This document shows, one piece after another, positions 45,305 to 56,800 of a DNA stretch of 64,000 nt (position 1 is the stretch's first letter; every line of letters begins with the position of its first letter). This stretch comes from Corbicula japonica (taxonomy: Eukaryota; Mollusca; Bivalvia; Venerida; Cyrenidae): NCBI GenBank assembly GCA_038501625.1, contig JAZAYU010000006.1, positions 13,580,638 to 13,644,637 on the forward strand, written 5' to 3'. A program made the translations under genes and the position numbers. The notes under the pieces were generated by a model. The model ran no database searches. It had not been told where the DNA came from and saw nothing but the letters and a program-made list of their open reading frames with translations.

Positions 45305-45415
45305 GTCTAAAGGTTATAAAACTGAGATTAGAAACCAGTATCAAATCTCCAGCATCTGCAATCAGATGCTTGAGATTTGAAACTGGTTTCCATTCTCAGT
45401 TTTATAACCTTGGGA
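45305..45415. mobile_element. Palindromic MITE, GGTTATAAA family, shortened
   Basis: AAGGTTATAAAACTGAGATT...AGCATCTG pairs with CAGATGCTTGAGATTTGAAA...CAGTTTTATAACCTT. The central TTGGCTGAAATGG part of the other copies is missing, so the loop has been deleted. Confidence 0.85.
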
Positions 45416-45439
45416 CGTGGAATATACGGACTCTTGCTT

Positions 45440-45540
45440 TCATCAACAAACTCGAACCAAAAAATCTTCTTTTACAATTTTGCATTTAATTATGTTCTTA
45501 CTGTTCTTAACTTGTGGAAAATAAAGATATATTAGTATCA
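45440..45540. mobile_element. End fragment of TTAA hairpin family
   Basis: TTACTGTTCTTAACTTGTGGAAAATAAAGATATATTAGTA matches 6130-6185 and lies immediately before a Penelope tail. Confidence 0.55.
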
Positions 45541-45559
45541 TTTATATGTTCAAAAAGTG

Positions 45560-46345
45560 AAAAAATGCATATTAGGAATGACCACATCCTGCAGACACAG
45601 CTTTCCCACATAGCCTAATAGCAGAGAGGAAAACAGAGCATGGTATTGGTGTAAGACCTGTAAATAGACTTCCCTACATAAACTATAGTAAACATGACAT
45701 GTTTCAAAAGGCTGGCAATCATAGCTGGTACCATTTTAATAAGGACTAACTTACATGCTTTTAAAGCTAATTGTTTCTACTATCCATTTCCAGCAAGAAA
45801 AGTAGGGGTCATGTATCAATTAACAGAGATTTGACACCTTGAAACCGGTGGTCTGTTTTTTTCACTTCTGTGTGAACTTCAAAACTGTTTTACATATGCC
45901 GTCCTAAAACCAGGGCCTTTTTTCATATACTGCATTTCCAAACATAAATTTGCTATCAGTGTGTCAGTAAAAGCATCTCATTTACTTAACATGTTCCTTT
46001 CAGGCCATACTAGCCATTTAATGCCCCCAAAAGGCAAAAAAATTGGGACTATTTAGTGTCAGCCATTGTCTGACTAGCCCGAGTAGGAACATCCGCTGGA
46101 CTATTTACAAGTAATTAGCCTATTACAATAATCAATTTCAAAATGGACGCCACAAACAATTAACGAAATTGAGAACCCGAGGGGTTACCGCAATCGAACC
46201 GTTAGTGGCAAAACAATTTGCCACTTGGGGTTTACACCAGGTTATAGGGTGAACCAATCTTACACTTGCCCCAACAGGTTCTCATATCAACACACAAGTA
46301 CAAGTTGTCTTGGTGAAATAACTCCAACCCACTAATTAGCTAGTA
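45560..46345 (-). mobile_element. Penelope-like 3' tail split by a ~475-bp insertion
   Basis: 45560-45645 and 46130-46345 are consecutive parts of the tail (ATGCATATTAGGAATGACC.. AGAGCATGG, then TTTCAAAATGGACGCCACA.. TTGGTGAAATAACTCC). The intervening 45646-46129 has no counterpart in other copies and no recognised ends. Confidence 0.78.
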
Positions 46346-46429
46346 AACAATGTTATTGAAGTGCATTTAGCGGCAGAGACTTTTATTGATGACTTGCAAT
46401 AACGTCTGTACATAGACGGCCCTTAAATG

Positions 46430-46560
46430 ATTTACTCTCTCTCCCTTGCATTTAATTATCACTTGTTTGTGGCGTCTTATTTGAATTGGCATACTTATAA
46501 CAAAATGCTCTCTTTTCCTCTCTTCTTTATCGCTGCGTAGGCACTGTATGAAAACCGATT
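46430..46560 (+). mobile_element. Penelope-like tail fragment, + orientation
   Basis: TTGTTTGTGGCGTCTTATTTGAATTGGCATACTTATAAC and GCTCTCTTTTCCTCTCTTCTT are the tail in + orientation, facing the copy just to its left. The two form an inverted pair. Confidence 0.75.
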
Positions 46561-46599
46561 GTATCATCTACCGGATATAGCGCACTGATTGTCACAAAA

Positions 46600-47117
46600 T
46601 CATAGTAGACAGTTCAAAAGTGAGGAGATTGTTTATGTATTGTAATGACAAATCAAATAGACAAATACATGTTATAGCCGGCGATTGTCGTTGCACTTGT
46701 TATTAATAACATTGTTTCATTTTGTATGAACTATACTTTTAAATAATCGCTTAAATCACTCAAACTAAGTACCGTTTGTACTGTGCACTGTTCTTAAATC
46801 AGCGTAAATGTTTATGTTGTAACAGGTTTTGAGAAGTATTCTCATGCTAGCGATGATGTAACATATTATTTATATTATTACAAAAATTAGAACGCCGTAG
46901 CTGATCAATTTTACATCAAAACATTAGACCAAACATGCATCCTGGTTCGACCCAGATTGTATCATTTATTGAACATGTTAACTCAATCATTTGTATGTTT
47001 CTAGTGATCAATGTGTATCAGTTAAAGCGATTTTTAAAAGATGATTTCTGTATATTTTTCGGACTTTAGAACAATTATTTGATGTAAAATCATGTATTTA
47101 AGGGCATGGTACAAAAA
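46600..47117. other. Intergenic, nothing recognised
   Basis: AT-rich; no gene or repeat recognised. Confidence 0.45.
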
Positions 47118-47378
47118 TATACTCAACAAAAAAAGAAACCTGACACTGTAACTTTGAATAAGTATGAGGTGCATATTCAAAATCTATATATTTTTGCACC
47201 ATCCAAAAGAATATAACCACTGAATCATTTGTTTCATGCACCAAAAATATCAAAATGCATAATTAAGTTCAAAACATGCACAATTTTTATTACATACCAC
47301 AATTCAATTAGCTTTAAATCTGATTCCAGGAAAATACACCAAATATAAAGTGTCAGGTTTCTATTTTTGTTGAGTATA
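47118..47378. mobile_element. Tc1/mariner-type MITE, 261 bp
   Basis: 30-bp terminal inverted repeats (TATACTCAACAAAAAAAGAA.. and its complement ..TTTTTGTTGAGTATA) with a single mismatch by eye. The outermost TA would be the TA target duplication. The interior is AT-rich with a GCACCAAAAATAT/ATATTTTTGCACC inverted pair. Non-coding. Confidence 0.9.
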
Positions 47379-47639
47379 GGATATGTTATCAAATATATGG
47401 GCCTCGTTGCCTTTATATACTGCGGCGACACCAAACAATTGAATCTACCTGACTTCAATAGTGACAGGTGTCCTAGAATCAGTGAGTTTAACACACATAA
47501 CGTTCTGAGAACTATAATTTACAAAAAGCGATCATGCCGTACCAAAATGTTTTGGATTTGATAAACATAGTCAAAGGTTTGTTTTAAGTTATAGTTTCGG
47601 AACTAAAGGTTCACGATTAAAAATACATACGCAGCTGAA

Positions 47640-47905
47640 CATGGAATGGTATTAATCTGAAAATACCGCATTGAAAGTTCGATGTTCACTGCCATATGCA
47701 TACCATCGTTTGGGATGGAACGAAGTTGTATTTTTTATTGGTGTAAATATTAAGTTGCGGTCAACCCTCAACCGGGGCTTGGTGGCGTGAGTACTAATAT
47801 GCATTTCCATTACCGCCTATGAATAGGCTCAATCAAACCGAGTCTGCAATATTTTTATATTTATGGTTTTTGGTGGCTTTCAAAGTTTCCTTTTCATCTA
47901 TACAT
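47640..47905 (-). repeat. Dispersed GGCTCGGTTTGATTGAG repeat, reversed copy
   Basis: The complement of 41575-41840 in the same order: CATGGAATGGTATT, CATATGCATACCATCGTTTG, CAACCGGGGCTTGG, AATAGGCTCAATCAAACCGAG, GGTGGCTTTCAAAG. Confidence 0.8.
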
Positions 47906-48036
47906 ACAAATTCTGAGGCAAAGCAAGTTATTTAAATATTGATATTTTAAGCTGAGTATAAACGTAAAATGCTTAACCCATTTACCCAATGTACGATCAA
48001 TGTAGATCATCACCATCTGCAACATCCATGTCATTT

Positions 48037-50298
48037 GATCGGGATATACAATGGTCACTAGTTTTCATAAAAAATAAATGTAACAGCAAACAGTGTACAG
48101 CAAAAACAACGTACTCCATATCTCATGGAGTAAAGGGTCAAATAGGACTTTAGCAAACGAGATCAATGTTATGTTTTCCGCCCAATGATTGACTATCACA
48201 AAGGTCAGATATGTTCCCATGCTGTTTCCAGTTATGAAATTAACGAATGCGCTTTCTAACATTCTCATAATACAATTATAATAGCCATTAAATTATCATT
48301 TGGCAACTAATTTGTGTAAACCCATATATGGCAATTTAGGCGAAGACTGTTTTATCAGTTACAAAAATAGTTTTAGACTAAGTTTATTTTTGAGGTGTGT
48401 ATGAAAGAAAAATAAATGGCCGACCAGCTGCGTTGGGCGTGACAGTTTAATTTTTATACAGGCCTCCAAATATACATAATATTGTATAGACAATATATTT
48501 AGACGAACTCCTCCATCTTACCTTAAAGCATAAACTTGATAAAATCAGCAAATGCACATCGCCATAAATGATACAGATGATTGGTAAATAATTCTACGAT
48601 GATCGCACTAAATCATACAACAGAAATAGGTATGTTCGCTCTAAATGATAGTATATTCAATGCTATAGATGATACAGTCATTACGAAACACACTCCTCAA
48701 ACATTTTAATAATTAACGCTATCTAAACATTTGAAAGAATATTGTAATGTAATAAGCTTTATATTAATGTCATGGAGTCATGTTACTTGTGATCGGGATA
48801 TACAATGGTCACTAGTTTTCAGAAAAAATAAATGTAACAGCAAACAGTGTACAGCAAAAACAACGTACTCCATATCTCATGGAGTAAAGGGTCAAATAGG
48901 ACTTTAGCAAACGAGATCAATGTTATGTTTTCCGCCCAAGGATTGACTATCACAAAGGTCAGATATGTTTCCATGCTGTTTTCAGTTATGAAATTAACGA
49001 ATGCGCTTTCTAACATTCTCATAATACAATTATAATAGCCATTAAATTATCATTTGGCAACTAATTTGTGTAAACCCATATATGGCAATTTAGGCGAAGA
49101 CTGTTTTATCAGTTACAAAAATAGTTTTAGACTAAGTTTATTTTTGAGGTGTATATGAAAGAAAAATAAATGGCCGACCAGCTGCGTTGGGCGTGACAGT
49201 TTAATTTTTATACAGGCCTCCAAATATACATAATATTGTATAGACAATATATTTAGACGAACTCCTCCATCTAACCTTAAAGCATAAACTTGATAAAATC
49301 AGCAAATGCACATTGCCATGAATGATACAGATGATTGGTAAATCATTCTACGATGATCGCACTAAATCATACAACAGAAATAGGTATGTTCGCTCTAAAT
49401 GATAGTATATTCAATGCTATAGATGATACAGTCATTACGAAACACACTCCTCAAACATTTTAATAATTAACGCTATCTAAACATTTGAAGCAATATTGTA
49501 ATGTAATAAGCTTTATATTAATGTCATGGAGTCATGTTACTTGTGATCGGGATATACAATGGTCACTAGTTTTCAGAAAAAATAAATGTAACAGCAAACA
49601 GTGTACAGCAAAAACAACGTACTCCATATCTCATGGAGTAAAGGGTCAAATAGGACTTTAGCAAACGAGATCAATGTTATATTTTCCGCCCAAGGATTGA
49701 CTATCACAAAGGTCAGATATGTTCCCATGCTGTTTTCAGTTATGAAATTAACGAATGCGCTTTCTAACATTCTCATAATACAATTATAATAGCCATTAAA
49801 TTATCATTTGGCAACTAATTTGTGTAAACCCATATATGGCAATTTAGGCGAAGACTGTTTTATCAGTTACAAAAATAGTTTTAGACTAAGTTTATTTTTG
49901 AGGTGTATATGAAAGAAAAATAAATGGCCGACCAGCTGCGTTGGGCGTGACAGTTTAATTTTTATACAGGCCTCCAAATATACATAATATTGTATAGACA
50001 ATATATTTAGACGAACTCCTCCATCTTACCTTAAAGCATAAACTTGATAAAATCAGCAAATGTACATCGCCATAAATGATACAGATGATTGGTAAATCAT
50101 TCTACGATGATCGCACTAAATCATACAACAGAAATAGGTATGTACGCTCTAAATGATAGTATATTTAATGCTATAGATGATACAGTCATTACGAAACACA
50201 CTCCTCAAACATTTTAATAATTAACGCTATCTAAACATTTGAAGCAATATTGTAATGTAATAAGCTTTATATTAATGTCATGGAGTCATATTACTAGT
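48037..50298 (+). repeat. Three 754-bp tandem units
   Basis: The start GATCGGGATATACAATGGTC occurs at 48037, 48791 and 49545, spacing exactly 754 bp both times. The units differ by scattered single substitutions and no net indels. Each holds ACAGCAAACAGTGTACAGCA, GGCCGACCAGCTGCGTTGGG and TGTAATAAGCTTTATATTAA. The array lies 0.6 kb upstream of the FUT8-B start codon. Confidence 0.95.
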
Positions 50299-50614
50299 AT
50301 GTATTTTTTCATCGAAGCGTTTATGTGTAGAGAATGACACTATTTTTATACAGTCATGTGGGTCATTTGCCAGACCTTCTTGTGATTAAATGCAATTTTT
50401 AAAGTTTTTATCACTATATATGCGCAAAACAAATTGTATTAGAACCAATATTGACTATACAAAATATAACTTACATGTTTTTGTTGAAGCTACTTAAATT
50501 GTACAAAATATAACTTACTTGTTTTTGTTGAAGCTACTTAAATTGATCCTAATAATTCCATTTTCACTGAGTTATTGATGAATTGTTTATATCGCAGCCA
50601 TGCAATCAGCTCGC

Positions 50615-50715
50615 TATATCCGGCAGATGATATAATCGGTTTATATACAGTGGTAGGGAGGCCGTGTTTTGCGAGTGTGGCGATTCTGATTCCTAATAAG
50701 CATATTTCACTTTTT
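50615..50715 (+). mobile_element. Penelope-like tail remnant, + orientation
   Basis: AGGGAGGCCGTGTTTTGCGAGTGTGGCGATTCTGATTCC..GCATATTTCACTTTTT is the terminal part of the tail. Just before it, CGCTATATCCGGCAGATGAT is the inverse of sequence beside the copy at 46560-46580, so the two fragments were once flanked by the same sequence. Confidence 0.7.
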
Positions 50716-50876
50716 TATAGGGAAAGCTTTTAGACTAAATGTTAGTAATATTTTCACTTATTTAAAATCATGCAATATTATCAAACATTTGATATCCATA
50801 CACGCGCGCCTTATCTGTTAGTTTACATGAGATAAGAGCAAACCTCCAACAAGTGCCTTATTTGTTATTTGGCAAA

Positions 50877-53800
50877 ATGCTCGCAAAAATCAGACACTAT
50901 CATGTGATATTAAGCATCATAATAATTATTATTGTGTTGATCTTAGAATTACATATGGATATTTTTCAAGATTCCCAAATTTTACCGACACAGTAAGTAT
51001 CAAGTTTGATAATTATGCGTTCTACTGTTTGCGGAGATATTACATGAGTAAATGCTAAACTAATTTTACGATTGTCACACAATCTCTGGTACATGTCACA
51101 AAATTAGATTTCCAAGGAAAACTGTGGTCACTGATACGCAAACTAACATTTGTGAACGGTGCCCAAGATCATAAAACTAAATCTGGAGATCAGTCTCAAA
51201 TCTCAAACATCTGATTGGCTGAAATGGCGAGTGGTCAGATGCTTGATATTTGAGACTGATCTCAAAACTTAGTTTGATGATCTTGGGCCCAGATGTTTTG
51301 TTCTAAACAGTTAAAATATTAAAATTTATTTGTTTAAAAATACTAAACAATAACCTAGAATTAGTGTGTTTCAAAATATGATTATTTATTTTATGTTTTC
51401 CGTTGAATTTAAAGTTTTCCTCAGTGAAGAAAAATTTTTTTTTTTTACTTTTAAGCTAAAGAATACCATTAATACCATTATTATTTTCACTGTAATTTGC
51501 CGACGCTTACGAAATTTCCGTTTCTGGTGTAACACACTTGGACTTTTTTCCGACTCACTTCTAACCATCAATTCACGAAAATAAATCAGAATTTGTTGGG
51601 GTATTTTAGATTTCATCCGTTCGTCCAGCAAAATTAATTATTGGACAGTGAATTTTGGATATACGAAAAGGGTGTTAAAAAAATGAACTTTATAACAAAT
51701 TACTTTTTTCATATATCACGAATTTAATGGTCAACTAAGTTCATTTCGACAGTTCACTATCATCTCAACTTTAAATTGTAGGAAATATCAAAGAGACACA
51801 ACAACGAACAGAGACATCACTCAAGTCCTTAACAAAAGTGTTATGGAAAAACAAAGAACTTTAACTGGTAAGTAAAACTAAATCTAGTTCATTTTATAAA
51901 GCCTCGCAAAGGGAAATGTAAAGCGAATACTAAGTTTACATGTAGCCTTTATCGATAAAAGCTATTATAATGAGAACTTTCAAATGACGAAAGCACTTGT
52001 AAAAGTATTTTTATACTTAATTTGAAGAAAAATACAATTATAAACGATGTTGTTGTGTTATTTTTTCGAACAAAATTATTTATTTTAAATTCAATTTTAA
52101 GATTAAAGTTAATCTTTAAAAAAAACTTTAAGTTAGAACCAACCGTACAATAACTTAAATTTTATAAGATGAAACATGTGTTGCTTTAAAGATACGCAGC
52201 CAGTTACGAAGAGAAAAACGTGAGTAAACTAATTATAATGCTTATTTTAATTTCTTTTTAACAATAAGCAAAGTTCACGAACATATACACTTTGAATCAA
52301 GGAATAGCTGTTTAGAAGATTTGCAAAAGTTATGAGACTCTTCAGAGAACAAATGTATCTTGACGGTTAACATTTTATCACACTAAAATTAGTCTTGCTT
52401 CAAATGGGAAACGTAAATAACTCCGTCTAAACGGAAAGCTGGAATATCTTGAAAATTACATGGCTTACATTACTCTGTCCATTCGAAAATACATATTTCT
52501 TCACTGCAAAAATATATACATGTACATACGTTTGTTTGAAACTATTTATAAAAATCTGTTTTGATGTCTTTTCCAAATATTAGACTCATTTTCAAAATCA
52601 TTGCAGAAAACTCTTATGAGCCAAGTTTGGCGCATGAACTAGCTTTACGGGAAGTTCAACGAGTTTCAAATGAATTTTGGTTGTACATTAGAAGTAAATT
52701 GGATAAACTTAAACAGAACTTAAACACTGGAACAAAAACCAATGAGGACATCGATACAATCATTCACGACGCATCTGATATTGAAAGGTAATGAATAAAT
52801 GAAACTATCAAGAATAATTAAAACTGTAACATAATTTCATTTTGTTGCTTAATGTAAGATTTGCGGCCGTGGCCATGCTGGCTTGATTTTATTGATGGCC
52901 ATTTCTACTAGAGAGGCATCTAGCAGGATGATGACTACGATTTTAAACAGTTTGAGACACAGTTAGAAACGCTGTTTTTGAAGTAGCTTAACGAATACAT
53001 TTCGGTAACCTGAAAGGCTTGAACATTTATTATGGTTAGTAAAATGTTGTCTTAAAACATTCTTAAAGCATTTACAACAGTCACTTTACATTTCGGTAAC
53101 CGATACTAACGAGGATATATTTAGTTCTTGTTGAAAATAATTGCCATATTTATATATAATACTTGCAATAAATATTTCTTGGTACAGCGGATAATGGCCG
53201 CTTGACATCCAAAAGCCCCAGGTTCAATCCTTTGTTAAATAGTAACTATTTTTGTAGTAAAATAGTTGAAATACTGTAAGTAGATAAGGATCTTACAAAT
53301 GTACAGGAAATATCCTGACATTTGTTTTGGTCGTTAAACATAAACATTTTGGATTTGAAAACACGAGGAGATGAGCTTATTACAGCTTTCCGTCAAAATG
53401 TTTTTGTTTTTATTTGTAAGACTCTATATTTGAGGGCGTTCAGACTAGCTAGAATCGCTGTAAAATAGTTTTGTGTGTGGGACATTTTTGTGTTTAGTAT
53501 TTTTGTTTTATAAAGCATACAAAGGAAAGAAGACATTTCAAAAATACCTGAGTTGTAACAACGGATGAAACCATTTTTAAAAATTTAATATGATTTCTGT
53601 GTCTTTTATTTATCAATTGTAGAATTTTCAAATTTTTAATATTGGTATCTATCTTAAATTTCTTAAAAATATTGCCATAATTATAACACTTCTGAAATCA
53701 GATAAATATGGAATATTATAACAGTATGCAATCTGTAGGTTCGTATTTTTCGAGTTGGTTATGTAAACAATATGATGGGGTTTACATACGCAACAAGAAA

Positions 53801-56800
53801 TAATACGAATCTACAGACTGCATATTGTCATTATGTTCCTTTTATTATAAACTTTTCTCGCTGAAAAGAAATTTAAATAAACTAAAGAACATGGTTTACA
53901 TAATAGTAGAAATAAAAACAATCTTGCGGATTCACGCTCAACTATGCTAAAATGATTCATGGATTTATAACAAATTACTTTTCCATCGTTTAGGATAGAT
54001 CAAAATTTTACTGTTTATTGGTGTAAATATTAAGTTGCGCTCAACCCGGGGCTAGGCGGCGTGGGCAGTAATATGGATTTCCATTACTGCCCATGAACAG
54101 GCTCAATCAAACCGAGCTGCAATATTTTCATATTTGTCGTATTCCTCGGCTTTTGAAGTTCCCAATTCATCTTTTTCAGAAACCGTTTTCAAATATTTAG
54201 ATCCTAAATAAAGCAGTAGTAGTGTTTCATTTCATACGTAATTAAAAGAAAAAAAGATTGACAAATGATAATAAAAGATGACTGTTTTATAAGAAAGTTA
54301 CAGAATGACATGTACAAGCTGAGTAACACGGTCGACGATGTATCCGGCTGGAGAAAAAGAGAATCACAGAAACTTGCCGAACTCGTTCAAAGAAATATAT
54401 ACGCCTTACAGGTCAGATTTTGTCATTTTTACGCTTACAGGTTAAATTTTGTTATTTTCCATTACATTGATGACAAAATGCATCCAGTTTCCAATCTTGC
54501 TTAGGTGCGGTGCTGTAAATTATATAAAGATTATCTAATTGAGACTGTCAAAGAATTCGTATAACCAACAATCTATTATGGTCGAATCTAATCAATCAAT
54601 TATTTAGGTTTATGGATGAGAATCATGGTCAGAATTTTTTTTTTATTTAAAATCTTATTTCAAAAAAACTATTTTCTACATGAATATTTTTCATTCGATA
54701 TATTTTTATGTTTTCCTTGTTGTCGTGTTTAGATATCAATTAGAGTTGTTTTGTCATACGTTATTGATTGTTTTCATGGCTAAGACACCCTATATAGCGA
54801 TTTTGTCACAGAACTGGGGTGTCTAGAGGTGGCCTTTGGTATCCCGGAGTAATGCCTGTGCAACTACAATAATTTCGTTGTAACTAACCTTCCTATGGTA
54901 AATGATAGTGCCTCTAGCTGGGAGCGAACCCGCACCGTCACGGCGACAGCGCCTAGCCCTGCAATTCCTGCGACGCAACCAACTGAGTTAGCCGGGACAA
55001 CCCCAAAAAAGGTTGATCGAATCGCCCTGATATACGTAACAATCACTGCATGATATCGGTAACGGGTTATATTACTGATAGCCGTACTGACTCTATGTAC
55101 GGGGAGACTTTTTACGGCCGCCACACTGCACAAATAGCGCTTCTGTGAATTTCAAATGAAAGTGCCTCTAGCAATATATTTTCAATATTATTTTGCTGAC
55201 TTTGTCACATTTCAGCATCCTAAACTTTGTCAACATGCACGAAAAATTGTCTGTGATCTTGACCAGGCATGTGGTTTTGGTTGTCAGTTGCATCACGTAG
55301 CTTACTGTTTGTTGGTCGCCTACGCAACCGAGCGCACCTTGATACTGGATTCGATAGATTGGCTCTACGCCCGTAAGGGCTGGGCAACTATTTTCGAACC
55401 GCTGAGTAAAACATGTCGGGCACCATTTGGTGACGTCGATTATATAATCAATGGTGCGCAAGTATTTTAATCACGGTCTGTCACTTCTTTTTAACTAAAT
55501 AATTAAATTAATGAAGCCCAGAAAAGTTTTATAACTGTATTTTTATCACCTCTCTAGAATGAAATATGCATATCAGAAATAGATACACTTAGAAAAATAG
55601 CCGAAAAATAGCCTCTTATACGGCTAAAAAGCGAATGGAAAAAAATTAATGGAATTGTGAAATGAAAAAGAAGACATCACCAAAAATTACGAAAAATGAG
55701 AACCTAAAGGGTTACCGCCCGAAACGGTCAGCAACAAAAGATTTTGCCATTAGCAAATGGGGGCTTAAACCAGAGTCCATTGTGCACCAACCAAAAACTA
55801 ACCCCAAAATGTTCTTATATGAACAAATATGTACAAGTTGTCTTGATGAATTAGCACCAACCCACACATTCACTCGACAATGTTGCATGCAAAAGCAACC
55901 AAACAAATAAATCAAGAAGAAACTAGTAGCATCGTCAACAAAATTACCCTCAATCACCTTTATGAGACCAGAGCACCCGAGGTCAAATCAGCAAGAACAT
56001 TGATGAAACACGACACGACATTCATTTTTGCACTATCGTTTTAGCGCCCTTGTGGTGTCGTACAATGAATTATTCCAGAAATTAACATCAAACTTATTTA
56101 AACCACGCTTATTTTAAATTACAAAGTCAATGACTTATTTTATTATAAAATACATTTTGTTTTTGATTTATTCCAGAAAACCTGACTGTATATGGCCTTT
56201 CAGTATTTCATCATATTAAAAACCCACCGCGATATCTGCTCCCCGCTGTACCAGATGACCTTCTGAACAAAATACGCCGTTTCCATGGCAACCCAGAGTC
56301 TTGGTGGTTCGGCCAATTTGTATTATATGTAACAAGACCAAATGGAAGCATGCGCAATCAAACAGAGGAAAAAATAAGGGAGCTTGGTTTTCAAAATCCT
56401 ATAGTTGGGTGAATATTGATATTTTTCATAAGCTTTAATATTGGGAAATATTCATATTAGGCCGAGATAACCCCCCCCCCCAAAAAAAAAAAACAACAAA
56501 AAACAACAAACAACAACAACAAACAAAAACAAACAAAAACAAACAAAATAACAACTTATTACCATTGGTTGTACAGTTAAATTTTATTTAAAACGCTCTC
56601 ATAAAGATTTAGACACGTTTAACCCATATATAAATAAGTACCTTTTGTGTCGTGGTTATTTTTTCATTTATTTATTTATTGGTACCTTAGCCAAAAAGTT
56701 TACATATTCATATGAATGTTTTCTTCTAATTAACTTGATACATTGGCCTGAGAACTGTTCGGCAAATGGAAAGTGGGTGGAGGACGGAAGGTATCACATA

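Noticed and set aside
48065..49776. Conserved 67-codon antisense frame repeated in each 754-bp unit
   Set aside because: Conservation follows from recent tandem copying of the whole unit; no domain or splice context.
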